From positions 62,001 to 126,000 of the forward strand of contig CAMCBZ010000002.1 in assembly GCA_945873145.1 (NCBI GenBank): DNA of 64,000 bases. Reading direction: 5' to 3'. Below, in pieces: positions 7,073-18,000 of the stretch (positions within the stretch are counted from its first letter, which is position 1; each line of letters begins with the position of its first letter). Under the pieces are notes generated by a model that saw only the letters and a list, made by a program, of their open reading frames with translations, had not been told where the DNA came from and did not search any database. The DNA comes from an uncultured Prevotella sp. (GTDB taxonomy: Bacteria > Bacteroidota > Bacteroidia > Bacteroidales > Bacteroidaceae). Made by a program: the position numbers and the translations under genes.

Positions 7073-9727
7073 ATGATAACGATAAAACGTTGTTTAGCTA
7101 TTCTCGTAGGCTTGCTGACAGCGTGGGCGTGCCATGCGGATGCGGGTGAGACCTACTATGTCATTCAGAATGTCGAGACGGGGAAGTTCATGCAGTATGT
7201 AACTGATAACGATTTGAAAAAGACACCAGAAGCTTATTTCGTCAACCAGTTAGGCACAACTGAAGCCGACATCAAGAATGCTTTGTGGCAGATCACAAAG
7301 ACCACTTCCGGCACTTACCATTTTAAAAATGTAGGACAGAAAAGTTTTCTGAAGTATAATATTGGTAATGGCTATTATAAGAGTTGCTATTCCACTAAAG
7401 AGAGCGATGCCACCGGTTTCTATCTTGGAAAAAATCCTTTTAATGTCAATGGCTATGCTGTGAGCACCACTGATATTAGTGGTGAATATAGTACATTTAC
7501 TTATTGTTGGTACCTGTACACTGCTCAAAAGACAGTACATGGGTCATTATTGGGTGACCCTTCATACTATGACTGGCTATGTTCGTCTGAAAAAAAATAT
7601 GACATATCTAATATTTCAACAATTAAGAGCAAGCCTTATTTGGCTGCTTCCACCTTCCGCTTCCTCAGTTACGGAGATCTGCTGAAGCAGGCGAAGGCAC
7701 TCGGCTTGACCTCTGAGCCTACTGATTCCACCAACTATTCCAACTACGCTACCCTTATCACGGACATAAAGAATGCCGAGACAAGTCACGCCTCGACGCT
7801 GTTCTCCACTGACCTGCTTGAACATGCCGGCCTGGTGACCATCCGCAACAGGCGGTTCGGCACCTATCTGGCTATGGACACGAACGGAAAGCTCTACACC
7901 TCCACCGCCATCACCAGCGACTGCATCTGGTCAGGCTATGCCGAGGATCCCACTACGCCTAATGGTCAGTACGCTTTCACCTGCTACGGCAACGCTACCG
8001 ACCTTCAGATCAATGGCAACCGCACCATCACCCTTTTTAATGCCAAGGACGCGGCTGCGACCACAGCCAAGGTTACGAAGAAAAGTACCACTGACGGCAC
8101 TGCCACCACCACGGAATACCGCGCAGGCTACTTCCGCATGGCGGGTGTGAACGGCAACACTACTACCTACCTCTTAGCCAGCGGTCTTTCCGCTGACGAG
8201 AAGACACCGACCAGTTCGGCCAAGGGCGCGGTGACCAGCACATCTTATGATCTTACCGGTCTCACCACCAGCGATGCGCTTGCCATCGAGGATGCCGACT
8301 GGACGATGGAGCCCTACGACATCGCAGAGAACATTGAGAATACTTCCGTGCGCGAGTCGGCCATTCAGGACAGCCTTTTCTTCCGTATCGAGAACGAGGG
8401 TTATTCTCTCGGTTACGGTACCAAGAAGAGCGGATGGCTTGCTGATGCCGACCACGTAGATATGCGTACCGTTGACAAATACCTCTCCGATAAGACTCCC
8501 GACCGGTGCACAGACGGCACGACACCGGAGATGATCTATGCTTTCTCCGTCCGTTCCCACGTCTTTCCCGGTCACACCGAGAAACTCAAGGCCTCGTCGA
8601 ATACGCTCTGGCACTTCGTACGTGTTGCCGCGAAGAACGGTGACAGCCCCGTTGGTGTCATCGGAAAGCATGACAACAACATCTATGTCATCAAGAACGC
8701 CAATACGTTGGAGTATATCGGGCTGCCTGTCGCCAACACCAACTATCACTACATGACCACCACAACCGATAAAAAGAGAGCTGCTAAAGTGTGGTTCGAG
8801 GACATCGGCAACGGTCAGTATGCCATTGCCGTGAGAGATAACGACGTCCCGGAGAAAGACCAGTTGCTCGGGTATCTTCTTATCCGCAGCACCAATGATC
8901 AATACGACAATTATCGTGCAGCCCTCACGCTCTCGACCGACCAAACACAGCCCAAGGCCGGCAGCAACGGAGCCTGGAGCATTCTGCAGGCTACCACGGT
9001 GGATGCTGTGACGGCTACGGCCGAGCAGGAAGGTGACAAAGAAGTGGGCAAAGTGGCCTGCAGCACGAAAGACCTCGACGGCTTCCGTTATGTCACGGCC
9101 TACTATCCCTTCGACATCACGCCGCTCAACAAAAACATCCGGATGTTCAAGGCTGTGGCCCAGGACGACGGCGGCATCCTTTTCAAGGAAGTGAAAGGCA
9201 CCGTGCCCGCCTTCAACGGTGTGCTCTGTATGGCTCCTTACAAGAATGGAGACAAAGATATCGACATCGAGTTCCGTATCTCTCCCTGCACGACCGATAA
9301 CTCCGACTTTGCCGACAACATCCTCTCGGGTGTGACCACGAGCGACAAGAAATATGTGTTTGTAGACGAGACCGACACTGAAAAGCAAGCGAAGATGCGC
9401 CAGGAAATTTATATCTTCTCCACCTCCGCGTTCGATGAAAACAACAAAATATCTACCGTCGCCCTCGGCCTCTACCATCCCGGCGACCGCTGGCTGATGG
9501 GCAACCGTTGCTTCATTCCGGCCAACAAGCTCACGACCACGTCCGGTGGCCAGGCCAAGAGCCTGCGCCTGATGTTCGACATGGGCAACGGGACACCTAC
9601 CGGCATCTCCATGCTGCCACGAAAGGCTGTCGAAGACAATGTATGGTACAACCTCATGGGGCAGCCCGTTGTAGCCCCCGTGCGTGGCATCTATATTCAC
9701 AACGGACGCAAAGTAATCATCAAGTAA
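7073..9727 (+). CDS. Large secreted/surface protein with Prevotella-type C-terminal tail
   Basis: 884 aa; signal peptide; C-terminus DNVWYNLMGQPVVAPVRGIYIHNGRKVIIK. Confidence 0.8.
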   Translation: MITIKRCLAILVGLLTAWACHADAGETYYVIQNVETGKFMQYVTDNDLKKTPEAYFVNQLGTTEADIKNALWQITKTTSGTYHFKNVGQKSFLKYNIGNGYYKSCYSTKESDATGFYLGKNPFNVNGYAVSTTDISGEYSTFTYCWYLYTAQKTVHGSLLGDPSYYDWLCSSEKKYDISNISTIKSKPYLAASTFRFLSYGDLLKQAKALGLTSEPTDSTNYSNYATLITDIKNAETSHASTLFSTDLLEHAGLVTIRNRRFGTYLAMDTNGKLYTSTAITSDCIWSGYAEDPTTPNGQYAFTCYGNATDLQINGNRTITLFNAKDAAATTAKVTKKSTTDGTATTTEYRAGYFRMAGVNGNTTTYLLASGLSADEKTPTSSAKGAVTSTSYDLTGLTTSDALAIEDADWTMEPYDIAENIENTSVRESAIQDSLFFRIENEGYSLGYGTKKSGWLADADHVDMRTVDKYLSDKTPDRCTDGTTPEMIYAFSVRSHVFPGHTEKLKASSNTLWHFVRVAAKNGDSPVGVIGKHDNNIYVIKNANTLEYIGLPVANTNYHYMTTTTDKKRAAKVWFEDIGNGQYAIAVRDNDVPEKDQLLGYLLIRSTNDQYDNYRAALTLSTDQTQPKAGSNGAWSILQATTVDAVTATAEQEGDKEVGKVACSTKDLDGFRYVTAYYPFDITPLNKNIRMFKAVAQDDGGILFKEVKGTVPAFNGVLCMAPYKNGDKDIDIEFRISPCTTDNSDFADNILSGVTTSDKKYVFVDETDTEKQAKMRQEIYIFSTSAFDENNKISTVALGLYHPGDRWLMGNRCFIPANKLTTTSGGQAKSLRLMFDMGNGTPTGISMLPRKAVEDNVWYNLMGQPVVAPVRGIYIHNGRKVIIK

Positions 9728-9748
9728 ACAACGAAATCAACGCAATCA

Positions 9749-9982
9749 ATGAAGAAAATTAAGCATATCTATGTAGCGCCCGACTGTGTTGTCATCAGCA
9801 ATGTCCCGAGCTTTCTGATGGCCGGAAGCGGCTTCCCAGCCAAGCCAATCAATCGTATGGCTCTTCAAAATGATGCTAATAGTGCTGACCAGCCAGCAGG
9901 TACGGGATCACAAAATGAGCAGAACGATTATGGTGACAACTGGAAACCATTGCCAGCCGAAGGCTTCGGCACCAATTATTAA
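9749..9982 (+). CDS. Small ORF (77 aa) between two large surface-protein genes
   Basis: MKKIKHIYVAPDCVVISNVPSFLMAGSGFPAKP...GDNWKPLPAEGFGTNY; 21 nt after the previous stop. Confidence 0.6.
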   Translation: MKKIKHIYVAPDCVVISNVPSFLMAGSGFPAKPINRMALQNDANSADQPAGTGSQNEQNDYGDNWKPLPAEGFGTNY

Positions 9983-10017
9983 GACACATATTAAATACAC
10001 ATTCAACAAGATATACG

Positions 10018-13000
10018 ATGAAGCATATTTATGCACTAACGTTGCTTGTGCTCACCCTGCTCCTCGGAGCATCGCCGACATGGGCAAAGGATGTATGGGG
10101 AGACAGCGGTTCTGTTCAGGATTCAATCACTAAGAACTGCCATTTAGTCAACCGTCGTGCCTTGGCCGGTCCCCACTGTATGGTCAACCGCGTGTTCAAC
10201 ACGGTCAGCGTGGCTACCGTGACGCGCAATCTTGACAACCTCACCGATGAGGATCTTACCAACACGGCTTCTTTCCCCTCGTTGGTGAATGTCGGCCTGG
10301 GTTATTCGCCCATTGTCAGCGTGCGCGACCTCTCGCGCCATTATGCCAAGAATACCACAGCCGGCTACCGTATGGTCTACAGTTCGGGGTCAAGTATTCT
10401 CACCCTCGACCTTGTCCACCTCTTCAAGCTCGTCTTCTATCGTGATGGCAAGCGTGTGGGAGAGGCTGTTGCCAACAAAGGCACGCAGGTCAAGGGTGTC
10501 AGCCTGAAGCTCATCAACATTCCCGGCAGCGACAACATGTGCTTCGACATCGAGGCACAGGCTCCATCCGAGTTCGACGAGGTGGAGCTCGTCTCCATCA
10601 AGGTGCTCTCGGCCGATGTAGCCAGCAGCATCCGACTGAAATACGCTTACGTGGGAAAGGGCAACACCTATTCCATCACCAAAGGCGACGCAAAGACCGA
10701 TACTGAGATCAGCAAAGGTACGTTGCCTAACCTTGCCAACTACTGCAAGGACACGGGTCACACCGTGAGCGCACTCAAGGGCAATGGCCGTGTCATCGAC
10801 GACGACCTCAAAACGGGTCGTCCGTTCTCACCGCTTGGGCTGATCAAGTATGGCGATGCCAGTGTGGAGCCCCAGCCCTCTGACAACAAGGAGCTCTTCG
10901 ATGCCGGTACCACGGTTGGATTCTTCACGAAGGGTCTAAGTCTGCTCAATCTGTCTGTGGGTGCATCGGCTGTTATCTCCACCTACGACCGAAATGGAAA
11001 GCCCGTGGAGAGCTTCAATATTGGGGCCGGTGTCCTCGGTCTCAATGTCGTGAACGGTGGCGACGGTACCATCATGGCCGAGACCACCAAGCCATTTACT
11101 ATTTTCCGGGTGGATTACTACTGTGTATTGCACCTTGACGTAGGTGACTCGTCGACAAAGTACGGCTTCGTGCTGCCTGCTCCGACGCACGACCATCACT
11201 GTGCCATCCGTCTCTCAACCAACATGAACATTTGTGACTCTCGCAATGATGTCCAGCTCTATCATAACGACAGCATCCCCGTGACCTATAAGGTGGAGAG
11301 TGTCACCAAGGTGACCAAGGACGGAAACACGGAGGTCAAAGGCTCCCATGCCACCGTCGATGCCAGCGGACACGTCAGCGGCATGGACGATATACTTAAC
11401 GAAAAGGAAAACGAGGACGGCGACTACTTCGTCTACAAAGTGTCGGCTACGGCTGCCGACGGCTGTGTGGAATATGCTGAGATCACCCGGCCGATGCGCA
11501 AGACCATCGATCTGTCCCATTGCGTTACGGCTATCTATAACAGCTCCAAAGATAAACCTGAATACGAGATAGCTGCAAACGGACATGAAGGAGGTTCCTT
11601 AATCTCTATCTCTAAAGTCAAAAATCCTGAGTATCTGCTCGACACAGACAAGGATAACTATGCCGACTTCACGGCCGGACTGAAGATAGCTGATAACGTT
11701 GAGGTGGTTGGCGTGAAGACCAAGAACGGCGAGAGCTTCCGCACCAAGCTCCCAGAAGATCAGCAAAAAGATTCTGTCCGTGTGGGCTTCGTGGCTCAGA
11801 TCGCTTCCTCGGGGATCGACCTCAACCTGCTCAGCGGCTACCGTATTGCATGCTACAACAAGGGTAAGCAGGTGGCCGACGGATTAGTCTCGCAGAGCGA
11901 TGTGCTCGGTCTGGGACTCATCGGCAACAAGAGAGTGCAGAAGATCACCTTGGCCATCACGGTAGGAAACGACAAGGAAGGCAACCCCATCGACTTCGAT
12001 GAGATCACCCTTTGGAGCTCCGGCGTGCTGAAGCTCGATATCTCCAGCATGGAGATCTATTATCCCTTTATCGGCGACGGTAAGCCTGAAAATGTGAGCG
12101 AATGTGAGAATCCGCTTGGATGCGATCCGCTCATCCTCAACAACGCCAACGACAACTCGGCCATCCTCGACGGAGCATCCATCGACCATAACAAGACCGG
12201 CAACGTGAGCACGGCAGACGTGGCCACGTTCATGGAGAACCTCAGCAACATCGTGGACGGTGACCTGAAGACGGCTTGCACCTATGGCTCTGTGGCTAAG
12301 GTGGGCGGTGGTTTCACCATCGCCGTCAACCTCGGCAAGACGCTCGACTACCGTCATCAGATAGGTGTCGTGATGGACAAGCCCGACAGCAAGGTGCTCA
12401 ACGTGAGTGCCGGCAAGTGGATGACCATCGAGACCTACCGTAACGGAAAGGCAACGGGTGACAAGAAGACGGAATGGAAGGTGCTTGGTGCCGACGTGCT
12501 GACGATGAACGAGAAGCAGGACATCTTCCTTATGAATCCTAAGCAGCCCTACGACGAGATCGTCATCACGCTCAACGCCGTGGCCGACGTGATCGACTAT
12601 CAGCGCATCTTCGGCATCGTCGTCCAGGATGATACCGACGGCGACGGCGTGCCCGACTGCAAGGACGAAGAGTCGTGCACCAATACCGTGAAAAGCCTCT
12701 CCGTCAACGATGTGTGTCTTGACGACGATCTGACAGTGACCTTCGAGGCTGAGACGAATAAGAAATACTACGTCGTATTGGCCGATCAGAACTACGTCAG
12801 CCCCGTACAGATCAGTAACGACAATACTGAAACCCACACGTTCACGATCACGAATATCCCGACCGTCAAGCCCGGTGTCTGCATCGCTGCCATCACGGAC
12901 AGCCTCGGCACCGTCATGACTACCGCTTCTTACACCGTGCATCCCAAAGTGACCAAGTGGAAGAGCGATGCCATCAGCTCCGAGTGGGACAAGTGGGACA

Positions 13001-14787
13001 ACTGGACCAACGGCTCGCCCTACCTCTGCACCGACGTCATCATTCCTTCTACCGCCAAGCGCTGGCCTGTCATCACCGCCGAGAAGCCTGTCAAAGGTTG
13101 CGAGGACATACACTTCATGCCGGGTGGCGCCATCGAGAATGTGTTCCGCGTGCCCTACCGCAAGGCGTGGGTCGACTTAGGAATGAAGACCGGTGAGCAG
13201 GCGCTCTTCATGGCTCCCTTGCAGGAGACCATAGCCGGTGACTTCTTTGTCATAAACAACGACAATCTCTCTGAAGACAAATACTTCACGGCCCTCGACG
13301 AGACGCTCGCACCAGAGAATCGTGTGACTCCCTACGTCTACCAGCGCGTGTGGAAGAGCACACAGAAGCAGGACAAGACAACTGGAGAGGACACTACCGT
13401 TGGCGGCAACAATGCCTCGCACTCTACGACGGACAGCAATGGCAAAACGGTGACGACCACGGTGGCCACCTGGTCGCACGCTTTCAATATGCTCAGCCAG
13501 GACTATTCGCTCACCAAGGGCACAGATGCCAACACCCTCAACGCTACCTGCTTCTCGCTCAGCACGGCCTACACCGACGGTCAGAAAGGCTTCGACATCA
13601 TCCGCCTGCCTAAGGACGCAACTAATAATAATCGCAAGCGCACATATTATTATTATAACGACTTCGGCGATAAGCTCAGTTACAGTTATGATGTCACCCA
13701 CAGCGACGCTGCCTACCGCTTCGGCTACGAGGCTCTCGCGTTGCAGGTGAAGACAAAGACCGACTCCAAGTACGGCGATCGTAAGTATTTCGAAATGCCA
13801 ACCGACGGTATCACGATCATCTATACCCATGAGCAGCACGGCAACGATCAGACCGAGGATGGTGTCTTCCTCGTGGGCAACCCGATGATGAGTCACCTCT
13901 ACATCTCGAAGTTTGTCGCTAAGAACACCGGCATTCAGGCCCTCACTACCTGGAACGGTACTAAGGCTAACACTATCGTGATGGTCAATGGCCTGCCTGT
14001 GGGCACCACGGTCAGCCTCGACAGCATCGCGCCGGCTCAGGCTTTCTTCGTGCAGCAGAACGACATCGACAATACGTCTACTACGCCCCAGCTCCGCCTG
14101 ACCTATACGGCCGACATGTTTACACCGCAGGCGAAGACGACATCCGCTGCCAAGGCTCTCTTCGGCGGGCCTACGGCCAGTGTGCTCCGTATCCTGGCCT
14201 CGAATGACAGTGTCGCTGCCGGCACGCTGCTCCTCCAGGGCAGCGACGTGAAGGCCGCTACCATCCTCGACAGTGAGGTGCAGCCTAAGGTGGCCGTGTT
14301 CACGGTGAGCAACGGCAAGGCCTACGATGTGCAGCCGGTCAACAGTGACATCATCCCGCTCGGCATCATCGCCAAGGACAGTGTCAAGGTCTCGTTCCAG
14401 ACCATCGGCAACTTTGATCTGAGCCAGTGGACGTTGCGTGACCTGAAGACGGGCTTCAGTTACCCGCTCACAGAGCCGGTCATGCTTGAGGCTGATGGCA
14501 CGACGATCGGCCGCTATGTCCTCACCCGTGGCAACGCGACGGATGTCAAGGAAGCGCTGCTGTCCGGTGGGCTCCAGCTCAATGTCACTGACGGCTTGGC
14601 TACGGTGACGAGCCATGAGGCTGACCTCACCTCGGCAGCTGTCTATGACGAGGCCGGACGGCTCGTCGACCGTGTGCAGCTCAACAACGAGCGCCAGGCC
14701 GTGCTGCATGTCGCAACCGGTGTCAACATCGTGAAGGTGTGCCGTGCAGGAAAGGCAGACAAAACTTATAAGGTGATGGGACGGTAA
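10018..14787 (+). CDS. Very large secreted protein with a Ca-binding-type motif and T9SS-like C-terminal domain
   Basis: 1589 aa; signal peptide MKHIYALTLLVLTLLLGASPTWA; DDTDGDGVPDCKDEESC; C-terminal AAVYDEAGRLVDRVQLNNERQAVLHVATGVNIVKVCRAGKADKTYKVMGR. Confidence 0.8.
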   Translation: MKHIYALTLLVLTLLLGASPTWAKDVWGDSGSVQDSITKNCHLVNRRALAGPHCMVNRVFNTVSVATVTRNLDNLTDEDLTNTASFPSLVNVGLGYSPIVSVRDLSRHYAKNTTAGYRMVYSSGSSILTLDLVHLFKLVFYRDGKRVGEAVANKGTQVKGVSLKLINIPGSDNMCFDIEAQAPSEFDEVELVSIKVLSADVASSIRLKYAYVGKGNTYSITKGDAKTDTEISKGTLPNLANYCKDTGHTVSALKGNGRVIDDDLKTGRPFSPLGLIKYGDASVEPQPSDNKELFDAGTTVGFFTKGLSLLNLSVGASAVISTYDRNGKPVESFNIGAGVLGLNVVNGGDGTIMAETTKPFTIFRVDYYCVLHLDVGDSSTKYGFVLPAPTHDHHCAIRLSTNMNICDSRNDVQLYHNDSIPVTYKVESVTKVTKDGNTEVKGSHATVDASGHVSGMDDILNEKENEDGDYFVYKVSATAADGCVEYAEITRPMRKTIDLSHCVTAIYNSSKDKPEYEIAANGHEGGSLISISKVKNPEYLLDTDKDNYADFTAGLKIADNVEVVGVKTKNGESFRTKLPEDQQKDSVRVGFVAQIASSGIDLNLLSGYRIACYNKGKQVADGLVSQSDVLGLGLIGNKRVQKITLAITVGNDKEGNPIDFDEITLWSSGVLKLDISSMEIYYPFIGDGKPENVSECENPLGCDPLILNNANDNSAILDGASIDHNKTGNVSTADVATFMENLSNIVDGDLKTACTYGSVAKVGGGFTIAVNLGKTLDYRHQIGVVMDKPDSKVLNVSAGKWMTIETYRNGKATGDKKTEWKVLGADVLTMNEKQDIFLMNPKQPYDEIVITLNAVADVIDYQRIFGIVVQDDTDGDGVPDCKDEESCTNTVKSLSVNDVCLDDDLTVTFEAETNKKYYVVLADQNYVSPVQISNDNTETHTFTITNIPTVKPGVCIAAITDSLGTVMTTASYTVHPKVTKWKSDAISSEWDKWDNWTNGSPYLCTDVIIPSTAKRWPVITAEKPVKGCEDIHFMPGGAIENVFRVPYRKAWVDLGMKTGEQALFMAPLQETIAGDFFVINNDNLSEDKYFTALDETLAPENRVTPYVYQRVWKSTQKQDKTTGEDTTVGGNNASHSTTDSNGKTVTTTVATWSHAFNMLSQDYSLTKGTDANTLNATCFSLSTAYTDGQKGFDIIRLPKDATNNNRKRTYYYYNDFGDKLSYSYDVTHSDAAYRFGYEALALQVKTKTDSKYGDRKYFEMPTDGITIIYTHEQHGNDQTEDGVFLVGNPMMSHLYISKFVAKNTGIQALTTWNGTKANTIVMVNGLPVGTTVSLDSIAPAQAFFVQQNDIDNTSTTPQLRLTYTADMFTPQAKTTSAAKALFGGPTASVLRILASNDSVAAGTLLLQGSDVKAATILDSEVQPKVAVFTVSNGKAYDVQPVNSDIIPLGIIAKDSVKVSFQTIGNFDLSQWTLRDLKTGFSYPLTEPVMLEADGTTIGRYVLTRGNATDVKEALLSGGLQLNVTDGLATVTSHEADLTSAAVYDEAGRLVDRVQLNNERQAVLHVATGVNIVKVCRAGKADKTYKVMGR

Positions 14788-14816
14788 CCATCATCGCAAA
14801 CACTCTATAGAATGGG

Positions 14817-14864
14817 CAGACCCCATTCCGGATCCTCTCGACAGAGGAACTGGAATGGGGTCTG
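14817..14864. terminator. Perfect 13-bp stem-loop downstream of 10018-14787
   Basis: CAGACCCCATTCC-22 nt-GGAATGGGGTCTG. Confidence 0.6.
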
Positions 14865-14886
14865 TGCTTTCATGCAGGTTTCGTTC

Positions 14887-14932
14887 AACACATTAAAGCC
14901 CGAGCTTGTGAAAGTTCGGGCTTTAATGTGTT
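14887..14932. terminator. Perfect 17-bp stem-loop between convergent genes
   Basis: AACACATTAAAGCCCGA-12 nt-TCGGGCTTTAATGTGTT. Confidence 0.6.
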
Positions 14933-15032
14933 AAATTCGAGATGGCTCAAAATGGACTTTTGACACAGCCCCTTAAAAGAAAGAGATGGCATAGGCAGGG
15001 ATGGACGAGCGTCAGAGATGGTTCGACACACC

Positions 15033-18000
15033 TTATATGACATTGCTGAGCTTCGCGTATTGCATGACTGAAGCGGGGATCGGCGTTGCCATTTTCCACT
15101 TGATCTGCATCTGACGGCCGTAGCTCACACGGTTGTAGGTGTGGCTGATGTATGACGTCTTACCCAGGTAGACATATCCCATCGTGCGGTATTTATCATC
15201 GGGGAACTCACTCTGCTGTCTGACAAACAACAGCGTGTTTTGGCGCTGGTGTATGTAGTTTTGCCCTGTAGGGGAATCGGGCGAGACCTTATTTTGTGTG
15301 TCCCACTGAAAGACTTCATCGGTCAGGGCATGGTCATCATAGTTTGTTGACGAGCCCTCTTCCCGGTTCTTGATGATGTCGACATACATAGCCTCGACGT
15401 TCAGTTTTTTGTTGCGCTCAACACCCTCACGCACCGATGACTGGCGCTGTAGGGTAGAGGTGCCCAATGCCACGCGTATCTGATCCCTCGTGTAGATGCC
15501 ATGCAGTTTGAGTGGGAAATCAGCGATACCCGAGTTGTCATCCACCTCGAAAGTAGTGCATCTGTTTTTCAAGATGTGCATGATTTCTTCTATCTCATGG
15601 CATGTTATCTCATCACCCGACACATCATCCATGAAGTCTTGCAGTGAAGCATACTGTCCGGCTTTCTGAAACAAATCGTAATATAGCATCAGTGTCATGC
15701 GTTGCTCCTTCCGGCTCAATTCTGCAACGCTGATACGGAACTTTTCTGATGCCATCTTTGAGATGAATGAGAAATAGGAATAGGAGTCGGTAGAGAGCCA
15801 TTTGTTGTGCACCGCTTTCGACAGTTGAGTTTCAAACTTTGAATGCACTGTTGTCAATCCGGCTTCATAGAGATAACTGTTCCACGAAAAGCCATTGTTA
15901 TAGATTCTCTCTAATGGTGTCTTGTAGATCTTTACGAAGTTAGTCAGTGTCGGGTTCAGTCCATGATTGTTCTTGAAATCATGCACGAGTCCGATGATTC
16001 TGTTTTTGGAGAACTTCCTTATCGCCTGGTTGATGTTGGCCAGCACATATTCCTTTGCTTTCGGCTCAAGAGATATTTGGCAATTCAACGGCAGGTGAGG
16101 GAAGTCGTGGTTGATCTCTTCGGCAACGCTCATCGAGGAACGTCCAATGATGGCGCGGAACCGCTCTGTATAGTTGAACTCCGATCTGCACTCCCCGACG
16201 AAGTCCAGCACCGTGACGAACTCCTTGCCTTGGGCCTTTCTCAGACCACGGCCGAACTGCTGTAGGAAGATTGTCAGGCTCTCGGTAGGACGCAGAAACA
16301 AAACAGTGTCTATCTCAGGAATATCCACACCCTCGTTGAACATGTCCACGACGAAGAGATAGTTGATTCTGCCGGACTTCAAATCATTGTATAGCGGAGT
16401 TCGGGCATAGGCATTCTCGCTTGTCAAGGATGCCGACCGCAATCCGCTCAACGTGAACTTCGCCGCCATGAACTTGGCGTGTTCCTGGCTCACGCAGAAG
16501 CAAAGCGCCTTGACCTTGTGCTCGTCGGGAAGATATTCTTTCAGCTTGTTGATAATCAGCGTAGCCCGAAGGTCATTGCCCGTGTAGAGCCTTGTCAGTT
16601 CAGACACGTCGTAATGGCCTTGCTTCCAACTGACTTTTCTGAGATCTACACAGTCCGTTATCCCGTAGTAATGAAAGGGACTCAGCAGTTCATTGTTCAG
16701 TGCCGTGTCCAGTCTGATCTCCGCGGAGATATGTCCGTCGAAGTCCTGCGTGATGTCTTTGCCATCCATACGCTCAGGAGTGGCAGTCAGTCCAAGCAGA
16801 ATCTTCGGTTTGAACTTGTCAATGATCTTACGATAGGAATTGGCAGCTACGTGATGCACCTCGTCAATGATGATATAGTCGTAATAATCATCAGCCAGTT
16901 GCAGCCCGTCGATGCGGTTGTTGATGATGTCTTTCGAGGCAAAGACATGAGCGTAGGACTGTGGAGTGGTGTTCTGACCGTACCACAGTTCACCGAAATT
17001 ATAATCGCCGAGCACCATTCTGAAAGTGCTGAGCGACTGCTTGAGAATCTCCTCACGGTGGGCTACGAACAGCAATCTCGCGTGTCCCTTGTGCTGTTCC
17101 AGGAATCGCTTGAAATCCAAGGCGGCGATCACGGTCTTACCCGTTCCTGTGGCTGCCACGACAAGATTTCTATAGTGGTGATGCACCTGACGGTCAACTT
17201 GCAGCTTCTCCAAAATATCATTCTGATAGTCGCGGGCGTGCAGCAAGTCCGTCAGACTATAGTCAGACGTTAGCAAGGCCTCATTCTTTAGTGCTGCCAG
17301 CAGGCGATTGTCGTCAATACCATTTCGGAACACCTCAAACTCGTCGTCATTCCAATAACTGTCGAACGAGTTCTTAATGGCTGTTATCATCTGTGGCAAT
17401 TCCATCTGTGTCACCTTCACATTCCACTCCTTGCCTGTGGTCATGGCGACATTCGACAGATTGGAAGAGCCGATATATGCCGTATGCAAGCCAGAGTTGC
17501 GCAGGAAAAGATACGATTTGGCATGGAGACGGTCGGCATTGCCGTTGAATGATATTTTGATGGTAGTATTGGACAGTGCAGCCAGTTTCTTGACAGCCTT
17601 GAAGTCTGTGGCTTGCATATAGGTTGTAGTAACAATCTTCAAACTGTGACCTTTACCGGTAAACTCTCTCAGCACATCCATCAGAGGATTTATACCTGAG
17701 AGCTTGATAAACGACACGACAAAGCATATTTCGTCGGCGGTCTGTATCTCCTTTTTCAGTTCACTCAACAGCGACAAACCTTTGCCGGTGAACAGGCTGC
17801 TGTGGAGCATACTCGATGTAGGACGGACCTCAGCCAGATGCTGCTCTATGTCGGGATAATCGTTCTTCGACTTGTCGATGACGGCAGTGAGAATTTGATT
17901 CTGTGCATCTATCAGATTGTCATCTTTAATACTGAAGTCAAAAGCCAACTGCTTGATGATGGAGTTGGCAATGTCAATGCCTCTTTGCAAATCACGGTCG

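Noticed and set aside
8174-9700. Long antisense ORF (508 aa) opposite the 884-aa surface protein
   Set aside because: Composition-driven antisense ORF; no recognisable domain or promoter, and the plus-strand gene has a signal peptide and family-type C-terminus.
11884-14709. Long antisense ORFs (409 and 510 aa) opposite the 1589-aa protein
   Set aside because: Low-complexity His/Val/Asp-rich translations typical of the reverse of a GC-rich coding frame; no start context or domain.
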